IMG/VR virus record: IMGVR_UViG_3300034272_000848 | Span: 1 to 20,393 of that record | Origin: a virus | Strand: one strand, 5' to 3' | DNA: 20,393 nucleotides | The notes under the pieces: model-generated | What the model saw: only the letters and a program-made list of their open reading frames with translations | Database searches by the model: none | Told to the model about the DNA's origin: nothing | Translations under genes and position numbers: made by a program | Shown here: piece after piece, positions 1-9,511 of the stretch | Position numbering within the stretch: the stretch's first letter is position 1 | Layout: every line of letters begins with the position of its first letter

Positions 1-3000
1 TTTCTGGATTTAGGACTTCAAATTGGAACGGTGATTTCTTTAGTCCAGGATTTATATTTGATAACGTAGAAGTTTCTGATTGGAAATCTTATCAAATCTA
101 TAACCCCGGAGTAGTTGTAAGATATAACGGAGCCTATTACGAATCATCAGAAAAGATCAACGGAGATAAGAACTTTGAATTTAACAAGTGGGTTAAACTT
201 TCAGAGAAACCAATTCCTAGTTTGCTTCCTAACTTTGATTATAAAATTAGTCAATTCGAAGACTTCTATAGTTTAGATATTGATAACTTCGATTCGTCTC
301 AACAACAGTTATCTCAACAGTTGTTAGGATATAATCAAAGACCTTATCTTACAAATATTTTTACAAACCCGACTACACAATATAAATTTTATCAAGGATT
401 TATTCGAGACAAGGGAACAAAGAATGCACTTGACAAAATTGTAAAAGTTGGAGCATTTGCTAGAAACGGAGATATCTCTTTTAACGAAGAGTGGGCATTC
501 CGTGTTGGATACTTTGGTGGATTTGAAACCTATAAAGAAATTGAATTTACATTAGATGAAGGAACTTCTTTAGAAAATCCGTATCTTGTTAAATTGGTCA
601 ATACAATAGAGTCTAATCCTAACAGTTTAATTAATTATATTCCCTCGTCGGATATGTTAATTAAGCCGTCTGACTACACTCCGGCAACTACTTTTAGCAC
701 ATATGACAGTGCGGGTTATGATGATACTAATTTTGAGTTATCGACCGCAGGATATGTTAGCATCGACGATGTCACTGCCACTGCCTACAATAAAAATAGT
801 TTGCTAGATATTGCTAATAATTCTGATATCAAAGAAGGCAATACTATTTGGTTAGGATTCTTAGAAAACGGAGGATGGGCCGTTTATAGGTATGCAAGAC
901 AGCCTGCAAAAGTTTCAGGTGTATTTGTTAACGAACCTACAGAAAGTATTACCTTTGTAACGGACATTCATCATAATTTAGCAGTTGGCGATATTATTTC
1001 TGTAGTTGCATTTAATGATCAAGTAAACGGAGTCTATATTGTAAAAGATATACCTGAATTGAATCAAGTAACAGTTGCAAGTGAGTTATCTACTATTGTA
1101 AATGAAGAACTCCTAGCGTTTGGTGCATTGTTTAAATTTGACAATGCAAGGTACACTGGATTTAAACAGTTATCTGAAGTTAAAAATTTATTAAATCTTT
1201 CTCCAGGCGACAAACTATGGATAGATAGTGCCAGCAATGAGAAGTGGGCCGTATACGAAAAGACCATTAACTACAACACAGGAATTGCCGCCGATACTTA
1301 TGCTTCACCGTTTGGTCAAGAATTAGGCCATACCGTATTTGCTAGTGACGACAACAATGTGATAATGGTATCTGCCCCGTCATGGGAGTCTGCTCAGTCA
1401 GGTAGTGTGGGCAGAATATGGGTCTATGACACTAGTTTTGGATTATTTGAAAAAAAATACGAATATATTTTAAACAGCAATAATCTTGTTTATGCTGAGC
1501 CAAATACTAGTACTGAGTTTGGATATTCTTTAACATATGACAACAACAAAGGTTTATACTTTGCAGGAGCTCCTGCAGCATCCGATGTTCGAGTAAGTGC
1601 TGTTGGCACGGTTGTATTCAGTACAGGTTCTGGCACCGCTCGAAGTTTTGACAATGAAGGGCTAGTTAAAATCAGTTCAAGAGCATCATTCTTTGGTGAA
1701 GAAAAAACTGAGAGAGTATTAGCAAGACCTAATAACGATTCTACCCCAGCGGCTCATGCTAGATTTGGTCATAGCGTATATATTAACCAAGTTGCTGAAT
1801 CGTCTTCTACTACATTATTAGTTGGCGCACCCGGCGACGGTAATTTACACAATAGCGTTGGTCGTGTTTATGCTTACTCCTTAACTGCAACATCTGTTTC
1901 AGTTAATCTTACAGCACACCCTGCAGGTTTTGAAGTGTTGCCTACTGTGTCGTCGAGTAAAATGCAATGGGGACATAAAATTGCAGGTGATGCAGCAGGA
2001 AATTTTGTAGCAATTAGTGCTCCTGGGTACGTAGGTGCCGGATTAGGCATGATACAAATCTTTGATAATGATTTAGAAGTTAAGCAGACAATTCAATCTC
2101 CGTTTGATAATACTGTAGTGTTTGGTGATGATCTATTTGTTTCTTCTAGCGGAAAGTTTTTAGTAGTATCTTCGAAAGACATAAAATCAGTTGGCGAAGG
2201 ATATGGAAAAGTTGCAGTCTATACAGCAACTAACCTAACATCCTCTGGCACATATGTCCTGCATCAGATCATTGATAATCCTGTAGTAACAAACGATTTA
2301 AGATTTGGTCATAGTATTTCTATGAGTAAAGACGAAACAGTTTTGGTAATCAGTTCTCTAGGAAAAAATAGATCACAGTATTATGAATTTGATGAAACAG
2401 GTAGATCTGGAATTACTACCTTTGATCAAAACACAACAAGATTTATAGCACCTATTGCAGATTCTGGCGCTGCATATGTTTACAATAATCTGGGTGATTA
2501 TTTTGTTCCTGCTGAAGAGCTAAACGATGCAGCAATTATTGAAGGCAGCAGATACGGTTATTCAGTTGCGGCAACTAATAAATTTGTTTTAGTAGGTGCT
2601 CCGTGGTATGCTGTTACATCTGAATCCGATGATTCTACATTTTTTAAATTTGATAAGATTGACGAAACAACTAACAGCTTCAAACTATTACAGTCTCAGC
2701 CTGAACTAGTTGATGTAAACAAAGTTAAGAGAATTGCATTAATCAATTCAGTCAATGAAGAAATTGTTGAATACCTTGATGTGTATGATCCTCTAAAAGG
2801 TCGCATTCCTGGTCTTGCTAGTCAAGAATTAAAATATAGAGTTGCAGCCGATCCTGCAATTTATACAATTGGTACAGCAGGAACAGTTGTTGATACAGAA
2901 ACAAGTTGGATCGACGAGCATGTTGGAGAACTATGGTGGGATCTCAGCACGTTAAAGTACACATGGTACGAGCAAGGTAATGAGATTTTCAGAAAAAACA

Positions 3001-6000
3001 ATTGGGGCAAATTGTTCCCCGGATCAACTGTTGATGTCTACGAGTGGGTCAAGAGTGATCTTCTACCTAGCGAGTGGGCTGCTCAAGCCGACACTAACGA
3101 AGGGTTAACATTAGGTATTAGTGGACAACCAAAATATCCTGATAACAGTATTATTTCTGTCAAGCAGTTGTTTAATAATGTTACTAACTCTTTTGAAAAT
3201 GTTTATTATTACTGGGTTAAGAACAAGGTTACAGTACCCGACATTATGAACAGGAGAATTAGTTCGTTCCAGGTTGCAAGTTTAATTACGGATCCTGCTG
3301 CAAACGGATTAAGATTTGCAGAGATTGTTTCACCAGATGCAATGGCATTGGCTAACGTACAACCGTTGTTAGTGGGCAATAAGATAAATGCAAATATTGC
3401 AATTGATTCTATTAACAATAAGATCCCTCGTCACACTGAATGGGTATTGCTCGAAGAAGGTAGTGCATCTAGTATGCCTACAACTATGTTGAATAAGAAA
3501 TTATTTGACAGTTTATTAGGACATGATGTCAATGGCACATTGGTTCCAGATCCTTCTTTATCATACAGGAGTAAGTATGGTATTGGTATTAGACCTCAAC
3601 AAACTCTATTCAAAGATAGATTAGAAGCATTAAGAAACATTGTAGAATTTTCCAATTCTGTATTAATTAAAAATAGAATTACAGGAAGTTATAATTTTGA
3701 AAATTTAAACAGTAAAGAAGAGATACCTGATCAATTTTCTAAGCAGTATGACCTAGTTGTCGAAGATTTGTTTGAATTAGATCAAGTTGAAACTACTAAT
3801 TTTTCAAAAGCACAAGTAGAATGTTTAACATTTAACGGTCGTATAATCAGTGCAACTATTGTTGATCCAGGATACGGTTATAGTTTGCCGCCTGAAATTA
3901 CAATTTTATCCGAAACTGGAAGCGGAGCAATACTAACAGCTTCTATTAATAGTAGCGGCGAATTAATTTCTATTGAAATTGAAAATGCAGGAAATAATTA
4001 TACTGAATTAGAACCAGCAGCAATAGTTAGACCACATACTGTTATTGTTGCAGTTAATGAAGAGTTTGGAAATCGCTGGACTAAGCATGAATTTGATTAT
4101 ACATTTAGACAATGGATCAGGGTTAAAACTCAATCGTATAATACACCATTATACTGGAAATATGTTGATTGGGTTAGCGACTCCTACAACGGCTACAAGG
4201 ATTACAAATATGTAATTTCTGATTCTGGAGAACTTTCTAAAATTGTAGATACGGTTCCGGGAGATTATGTTAAAATTAACAACATAGGTGACGGAAGATA
4301 TCTGATATTGGAAAAAATTAAACAAGGTGATATTGGAAATTTCTCAACACAATATAACATTGTTTATAGCCAACATGGTACAATACAAATTTTAGATGAC
4401 ATATGGAATTATTTAGAAGGCAATTATGCTTATGATAGTTCTACGTTAGACGAAACTTTATACGATCAAATTCCAGATGTTGAATTGTTTAAAATACTAA
4501 CTGCTCTTAAGGATGATTTATTTGTTAAAGATTTAAAAATTAATTGGAACTTATTATTCTTCAAAGCAGTCAAGTATGCACTAACTGAACAGAAGTTGTT
4601 AGATTGGGCATTTAAAACATCATTTATCACTGTTAACAATAAGATTGGTGAGTTAGATCAGCGATCAGTTTACAGATTGGATAATGAGTCTTATTTTGAA
4701 GAATACATTAAAGAAATCAAACCATATAGAACTAAAATTAGATCTTATACATCTGACTACTCGGTCACGGATACATTTGGAGTAGAAGGAGCACCAGTTA
4801 CTGATTTTGATTTACCATCGTATTTTAATTCATCAACTAATGCAATTGAGCAAGTAGGCCTTGATAACCCGTTAATTACAGAAACACCGTGGAAGTGGTG
4901 GGCTGAGAATTACAAGTATTATGTGAGCAGTATTGAAGTAGCAGATCATGGTGAGGGATATACACAGCAACCTACTATTGAAATTGTTACAGCACCAGGT
5001 GATTCTGGTTCTGGCGCATCTGCGGTGGCGTATATTAAAGATGGTAAGTTATATAAAATATTGGTAACTTCTCCGGGTAGCGGATATGTCACAGCGCCTA
5101 TTTTAAACGTCATAGGTGGTGGTACAACAGTTACTAGAAAGGCAACTGCTTCTGTCATCATAGATAATGATTATATTAGAAAAAATAAAGTCAGTATCAA
5201 ATTTGATAGAGTTGGCGTACAGAACGAAATTGGTAACAATCGAGTTACTGAAAGTTTCACTTGTTCGGGTGTAGATAATAAATTTGCACTAGGTTGGTTA
5301 GCTGAGCCTGCAAAGTCGCATATTGTTCCTTTGTTAGATGGAAAATTAGTATTGTCAGCAGACTATACAATTGAATATTTTACAGAAACAGTTGACAACT
5401 ATACTAAGAAACATTGCAGATTTGTATTTTTAAATTATGTACCATTAATTGGACAAGTATTTAAAATTACCTATAACAAAAACATTGATCTATATTCAGC
5501 AGTTGATAGAATTAATGAATATTACGAGCCAACTGATTCTATGGTCGGCAAAGAACTACCGTTACTGATGTCAGGTGCAGAGCAAGGCGGAACTCAAATA
5601 CAAGGTTTATCTTTTGGATATTCTCCACCGTGGGGTCAAGGTTTCTTTGATAATGACTCTGCCTGGTCAGACTTGGTGGCCTATTATGCATCTGCCAAAT
5701 TGATCGCTGATGTTGATTATGCAACATCTACATTAGAGTTAGATTCTACTGAAGGTATTTCTGTAGGACAGCGAGCAAATATTGTAAACACATCTACAAA
5801 ATATATTAGAGAAGGTACAATAGTAACAGCAGTTAATACGTCATTGAATACAGTTGTGTTATCTGATAAAAATTATACAATTGATAAAGTATTTGCGTCA
5901 TCGTCGACTAATGCTTATCCTGTTGTATTCTATACTGTAGAACATCTCAATTATCTGCAAGAAAACGATAAAATTGTAGTCACTTTAGATGGCGGGGCAG

Positions 6001-9000
6001 TTAGTGGTTATGATGGAGATTATATTGTAACCGGTGTAGGTACTGACAGATTTGAAGCGGTTGCTGTTACCTCTTCTGTATTATCAACTACTACTGTGAG
6101 AACTGTACCACTAGGCTCATCTATATATGTTCCGGCAGTACTAGCAGATATTAATGCACTCACTGATTATAAATTGTATCAGTTTGAAGACGATATTACA
6201 AATACAAGCACCGTCTACTATGACACTCAAGTACCAGTTGATCGAGTTTCTTCAATCGAAGTTAAGGTAGGAATGACTGTACTATCTGACTCTCCTGGCC
6301 CAGTTGAATATTATGTAACAACGTCTACAAATAATGGTACATTTGCATTTACAGTTTATAATCTAGGCGTAATTTCAAATAATCACTTTGACGTTACAGT
6401 TTACGGATATCCAACAGTTGAATTCTGGAAAGACAATTTCAATGCTGGCGGCGTAGATACTGATCTAATTGGAGGCTCGTGGAATGGTGCTGGAAACTTT
6501 GTAGGAGCACTGGGAGTTAATCCTGCAGATCTTGTGGTACATGCCGGTTCTTTAATTGAACCTAACTTTGGCTATGCTCCGGAAGAACATGTAAAAGGAC
6601 ATGTTCTTGAGAACATTAACATTAATGTCTACACACAAGATAACCAAACTTCACCATTGGTAGTCACCGGAGTAGTTCCAGTTGAAGCATTTCAGACTAC
6701 AATTGCAAAACTTGGATTGCCAGTTGATGAGTCGGTCGGTGTAATGGTTAACTTTAAGAACAAAATACTTGATAGATTGTCTACGCCACCCGATACTGAA
6801 GATACAGGTCCTTATTTTAGTGTAGCCGAAGCGTTGCCTAAAGGACCAGTTGGTCCACCGATTGCATCAAGTGCAGGCGACGACTTCTACACAGGACCCT
6901 ATACTATTCCGTTTAATTGGAATATGTTTGGTACAGTATTCACTGAAGTTTTTGTTAGTACTAACGGGTTCTTAACGTTCGGTGGTCCTGGAAATAATTT
7001 CCCCGCACCGTGGCGCTTAACAGATGTTGACAATATCGCTTATCCCTCTATTCTAATCGAGTATTGCGACCTTTGGCAAGATTTTGGTAGTAGTGGTCAG
7101 GGTTTGATTACAGGAGAAATTCCAGGACTGTATATCAGCAACGGCACAATTGCAAATTTCAATTACTGGAGATTGCGTTTCCAAGGAAGCCATTATTCAC
7201 AGAGAGATGTCCTACCTCAAATGCCAGCATACCAATATGAGGTAACATTGTATAGCGATGGTGTAAATCAGTATGTCGAAATGATATATGAAAATACATG
7301 GAGAAGTTATAATGTTGGTCTTGAACCACCTAGTGCGTTAGGATTCTTTACAGGTATTGCTACTGCTAATCTTAATGAATTTGTTCAGATACCCTACACT
7401 AGTATTCAAAATAATACTAGTCATGTATTCTACAGTACACAGGCCGGCGGCGAATGGAAGTATGCAGGTCAAGGTAGTTTTGATCCTTATAAAGATCCTT
7501 ACAACTTTACATCAGCTGACCAATATTACATAAAAGGCGATTCTATTTTTATTGCCCCACAACCTGAATCAGGCCGTGCCGGATATACCTTGATGACTAT
7601 GGGAGGAGAGAATGTTATTGATTCTAACTCCGTACTTGTCGATGATCCTAGCGTTACATCTATAGTAATTGACAGTATTGCAAATATTAACGATGTAAGA
7701 AGTGTATATGTAACAGCTGACGGAATAGAATTAACTGAAGTGGTATCTACATCTTCATATGGCTATATGGTAACTCCATTGGGAATTAATAACAATAGAG
7801 CTGCAATAACCGTTTATAATATTCCTACCACTCCTACTACAATTCAAGCGTGGTTCTTAAAATCTAATCATGCAGAGTTTAACGGTATGTGGGAACAAAC
7901 ATTTGTAGTTGAAACAACTGCAACAACGTTTGAATTAAGTCGTCCTCTTCCGAATATTGAACCAGTTAGTGCTCAAATATTTGTCGAAGTAGAAACAGTT
8001 TCATCTGGAGTTCAAGGTAGAAAGCGATTGATGCCACCCGATGTTACCTATTACAAAATAAAGAACGGTCAAACCGTATTTGAAATTGATGCAAAATCTA
8101 GACCAGTTGACACATTCTCGTTATCAAATGTTAGAGTATACGGCAACGGTGCGCTGTTAAGACCAGGTTTTGATTACATTTTAACTGGAGGTACAGGTAC
8201 TATTACATTGTCTACTGGACTATTACCAAACGGTAGTGTAATTGCTATAGAAATTATGATTGACTATGACTATGTTGTTGTAGGAAACACAGTGATTTTA
8301 ACAGAAGGTATCTTTGACACTACATTAAAAGTTACAACATTTACTGATCATACAGGAATGATGATCCGCACTGAGCAATTTGATGGAAACGTGACTCGTA
8401 GATTTGTATTGAGCTTACCGGCAGTGTCAACTGAGTACATTTGGGTATATGTGGATGGTGGTCCATTAATAGCTGGCTATGATTATGAATTACTTGATGA
8501 TATGAGAACAGTGCAGTTCAGTGAATGGGCAGGAATTACACCAGCTTCTAAGGTTGCAATTTCAGTAGTAAATTCACCATTCCGTAGTAACATGATTGTA
8601 GGATATAACATATCTAACGATATTTTTGGAAGAGTCGGATATAATCGAATTACTGATTTCTACAGTACACGATTGACTAAAGAGTTAAATCTAACTGATA
8701 CAGAGATTTATGTCGAAGATGCTACAAGAATAATTCCACCTAATCCTAGTAAAAATCTTCCTGGCGTATTATTTGTTGATAGTGAAAGAATTGAATTTTT
8801 CTCAAGAACAAATAACGTATTAGGTGACCTACGTAGAAGTACTATGGGAACTGCTCCAGCAAGCTATTCTGAAATAGGAACTAAGTTGTTTGATAGAACT
8901 CCTCAACAGCGAATTCCTTATGCTGATGTTATTAAACTACAGAAACATATTACTAGTTCTACTACAAATGAATTTGTATTGAACACAGTATCTGCAGGTA

Positions 9001-9509
9001 ATAACACATATACTGTTAAAATTAGCACCAGTTCTTATGTAATTAATACTGGCACGCTATTTGAATCTACAGGAACAGGAATGACATTGGCTGCTATAGA
9101 TGGTCTAAGCAATCAACTTACAGTTAAATATGGTGGAAGAGTCCTACGTAAAAATACTAGTACTGTACATAATCCTGATATTTCCTATGATTCAACAGCT
9201 GAAAGTGTATACACAATTCCGCCTGAATTTACAGTAGTATACAATTCAGGTACAGGAGATTATGAAGTAAATATTACAGTTGACGATTTTAAATTAGGAA
9301 CACGAATTGATATTGAACAGAAAACTGGATCAATGTGGCATGCTCCTGGAGATTCTATCTTGGTATCTAACAGTATTCAGGCAGAATTTTTAAGAGCTAA
9401 AACTACTAATTTACCAGATTCTTATTACTACGGTGGCAACCCAGTTCTTACTGATGACACTAATTTTGAACTAACTGACGAAGACAACAACCCATTAGAG
9501 GGATATTAA
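1..9509 (+). CDS. Giant modular virion structural protein, 5'-truncated by the window edge
   Basis: The frame is open from base 3 to the TAA at 9507-9509 (3168 codons) with no stop upstream, so the true start lies outside the window and the internal TTG at 222 is not a credible start. It is probably a tail or baseplate-associated exterior protein that contacts the cell surface. Domains by nucleotide position: a CBM5/12-like aromatic motif (81-200); two Trp motifs of the form GxxxW...WAVY near 840-890 and 1205-1255; a 'H-L-x-x-GD' beta module at about 951-1100 and again at about 5922-6090; seven FG-GAP repeats (1311-2612); Gly-Tyr-Gly repeat domains (about 3837-4050 and 4925-5165); a conserved-looking EEYIKEIKPYRTKIRSY stretch near 4696-4746; a NIDO-like domain (about 6870-7370); several VxxxG..L..G.DY beta modules (about 5320-8575); and a GVLFVDSERIEFF segment near 8762. 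No signal peptide or membrane segment was seen. Similar long mosaic proteins occur among structural genes of marine T4-like phages. The exact virion position is unknown. Confidence 0.8.
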   Translation, partial: SGFRTSNWNGDFFSPGFIFDNVEVSDWKSYQIYNPGVVVRYNGAYYESSEKINGDKNFEFNKWVKLSEKPIPSLLPNFDYKISQFEDFYSLDIDNFDSSQQQLSQQLLGYNQRPYLTNIFTNPTTQYKFYQGFIRDKGTKNALDKIVKVGAFARNGDISFNEEWAFRVGYFGGFETYKEIEFTLDEGTSLENPYLVKLVNTIESNPNSLINYIPSSDMLIKPSDYTPATTFSTYDSAGYDDTNFELSTAGYVSIDDVTATAYNKNSLLDIANNSDIKEGNTIWLGFLENGGWAVYRYARQPAKVSGVFVNEPTESITFVTDIHHNLAVGDIISVVAFNDQVNGVYIVKDIPELNQVTVASELSTIVNEELLAFGALFKFDNARYTGFKQLSEVKNLLNLSPGDKLWIDSASNEKWAVYEKTINYNTGIAADTYASPFGQELGHTVFASDDNNVIMVSAPSWESAQSGSVGRIWVYDTSFGLFEKKYEYILNSNNLVYAEPNTSTEFGYSLTYDNNKGLYFAGAPAASDVRVSAVGTVVFSTGSGTARSFDNEGLVKISSRASFFGEEKTERVLARPNNDSTPAAHARFGHSVYINQVAESSSTTLLVGAPGDGNLHNSVGRVYAYSLTATSVSVNLTAHPAGFEVLPTVSSSKMQWGHKIAGDAAGNFVAISAPGYVGAGLGMIQIFDNDLEVKQTIQSPFDNTVVFGDDLFVSSSGKFLVVSSKDIKSVGEGYGKVAVYTATNLTSSGTYVLHQIIDNPVVTNDLRFGHSISMSKDETVLVISSLGKNRSQYYEFDETGRSGITTFDQNTTRFIAPIADSGAAYVYNNLGDYFVPAEELNDAAIIEGSRYGYSVAATNKFVLVGAPWYAVTSESDDSTFFKFDKIDETTNSFKLLQSQPELVDVNKVKRIALINSVNEEIVEYLDVYDPLKGRIPGLASQELKYRVAADPAIYTIGTAGTVVDTETSWIDEHVGELWWDLSTLKYTWYEQGNEIFRKNNWGKLFPGSTVDVYEWVKSDLLPSEWAAQADTNEGLTLGISGQPKYPDNSIISVKQLFNNVTNSFENVYYYWVKNKVTVPDIMNRRISSFQVASLITDPAANGLRFAEIVSPDAMALANVQPLLVGNKINANIAIDSINNKIPRHTEWVLLEEGSASSMPTTMLNKKLFDSLLGHDVNGTLVPDPSLSYRSKYGIGIRPQQTLFKDRLEALRNIVEFSNSVLIKNRITGSYNFENLNSKEEIPDQFSKQYDLVVEDLFELDQVETTNFSKAQVECLTFNGRIISATIVDPGYGYSLPPEITILSETGSGAILTASINSSGELISIEIENAGNNYTELEPAAIVRPHTVIVAVNEEFGNRWTKHEFDYTFRQWIRVKTQSYNTPLYWKYVDWVSDSYNGYKDYKYVISDSGELSKIVDTVPGDYVKINNIGDGRYLILEKIKQGDIGNFSTQYNIVYSQHGTIQILDDIWNYLEGNYAYDSSTLDETLYDQIPDVELFKILTALKDDLFVKDLKINWNLLFFKAVKYALTEQKLLDWAFKTSFITVNNKIGELDQRSVYRLDNESYFEEYIKEIKPYRTKIRSYTSDYSVTDTFGVEGAPVTDFDLPSYFNSSTNAIEQVGLDNPLITETPWKWWAENYKYYVSSIEVADHGEGYTQQPTIEIVTAPGDSGSGASAVAYIKDGKLYKILVTSPGSGYVTAPILNVIGGGTTVTRKATASVIIDNDYIRKNKVSIKFDRVGVQNEIGNNRVTESFTCSGVDNKFALGWLAEPAKSHIVPLLDGKLVLSADYTIEYFTETVDNYTKKHCRFVFLNYVPLIGQVFKITYNKNIDLYSAVDRINEYYEPTDSMVGKELPLLMSGAEQGGTQIQGLSFGYSPPWGQGFFDNDSAWSDLVAYYASAKLIADVDYATSTLELDSTEGISVGQRANIVNTSTKYIREGTIVTAVNTSLNTVVLSDKNYTIDKVFASSSTNAYPVVFYTVEHLNYLQENDKIVVTLDGGAVSGYDGDYIVTGVGTDRFEAVAVTSSVLSTTTVRTVPLGSSIYVPAVLADINALTDYKLYQFEDDITNTSTVYYDTQVPVDRVSSIEVKVGMTVLSDSPGPVEYYVTTSTNNGTFAFTVYNLGVISNNHFDVTVYGYPTVEFWKDNFNAGGVDTDLIGGSWNGAGNFVGALGVNPADLVVHAGSLIEPNFGYAPEEHVKGHVLENININVYTQDNQTSPLVVTGVVPVEAFQTTIAKLGLPVDESVGVMVNFKNKILDRLSTPPDTEDTGPYFSVAEALPKGPVGPPIASSAGDDFYTGPYTIPFNWNMFGTVFTEVFVSTNGFLTFGGPGNNFPAPWRLTDVDNIAYPSILIEYCDLWQDFGSSGQGLITGEIPGLYISNGTIANFNYWRLRFQGSHYSQRDVLPQMPAYQYEVTLYSDGVNQYVEMIYENTWRSYNVGLEPPSALGFFTGIATANLNEFVQIPYTSIQNNTSHVFYSTQAGGEWKYAGQGSFDPYKDPYNFTSADQYYIKGDSIFIAPQPESGRAGYTLMTMGGENVIDSNSVLVDDPSVTSIVIDSIANINDVRSVYVTADGIELTEVVSTSSYGYMVTPLGINNNRAAITVYNIPTTPTTIQAWFLKSNHAEFNGMWEQTFVVETTATTFELSRPLPNIEPVSAQIFVEVETVSSGVQGRKRLMPPDVTYYKIKNGQTVFEIDAKSRPVDTFSLSNVRVYGNGALLRPGFDYILTGGTGTITLSTGLLPNGSVIAIEIMIDYDYVVVGNTVILTEGIFDTTLKVTTFTDHTGMMIRTEQFDGNVTRRFVLSLPAVSTEYIWVYVDGGPLIAGYDYELLDDMRTVQFSEWAGITPASKVAISVVNSPFRSNMIVGYNISNDIFGRVGYNRITDFYSTRLTKELNLTDTEIYVEDATRIIPPNPSKNLPGVLFVDSERIEFFSRTNNVLGDLRRSTMGTAPASYSEIGTKLFDRTPQQRIPYADVIKLQKHITSSTTNEFVLNTVSAGNNTYTVKISTSSYVINTGTLFESTGTGMTLAAIDGLSNQLTVKYGGRVLRKNTSTVHNPDISYDSTAESVYTIPPEFTVVYNSGTGDYEVNITVDDFKLGTRIDIEQKTGSMWHAPGDSILVSNSIQAEFLRAKTTNLPDSYYYGGNPVLTDDTNFELTDEDNNPLEGY
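1311..2612 (+). repeat. Seven FG-GAP-type repeats, predicted seven-bladed beta-propeller, within the giant protein
   Basis: Seven successive segments follow the pattern [F/W/Y]G-x-[S/T/K/D]-[V/L/I]...[V/I/F]-x-[G/S]-[A/S]-P. They begin at FGQELGHTVF (1311), EFGYSLTY, RFGHSVYI, QWGHKIAG, VFGDDLFV, RFGHSISM and RYGYSVAA, and five of the seven end in a GAP or SAP tripeptide. Between them run 'GRIWVYD', 'GRVYAYS' and 'GKVAVYT' type strands. This is the layout of integrin-alpha-type FG-GAP repeats, which fold as seven-bladed propellers that bind proteins or glycans. Blades 5 and 6 have degenerate GAP motifs. The repeat count was made by eye. Confidence 0.7.
6870..7370 (+). other. Nidogen-like (NIDO) domain coding segment within the giant protein
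   Basis: The translation near 6879 reads DDFYTGPYTIPFNWNMFG, followed by TEVFVSTNGFLTFGG, a later aspartate-rich 'YPSILIEYCDLWQDFG' strand, 'WRLRFQGSHY', 'YQYEVTLYSDG' and 'IGFFTGI'-like strands. This order (PF-x-F-G, V-S-x-N-G-x-[L/I]-x-F, an acidic D/W strand, then a V-x-L-Y-x-D-G strand) matches the NIDO extracellular adhesion domain family. Assignment is by motif only. Confidence 0.5.
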
Positions 9510-9511
9510 AC

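Noticed and set aside
222-224. TTG as start codon of the giant protein
   Set aside because: The frame is open upstream to base 3 and encodes protein-like sequence with a CBM-like motif; no ribosome-binding site precedes the TTG.
381-388. TATAAATT as a late-promoter candidate (also at 6168-6175)
   Set aside because: Both differ from the consensus at the last base and lie deep inside the giant gene, far from any start.
1562-1577. 16-base perfect palindrome TGCAGGAGCTCCTGCA
   Set aside because: It has no loop, lies inside codons for an Ala-Gly-Ala-Pro FG-GAP turn and has no partner sites, so chance plus codon choice explains it.
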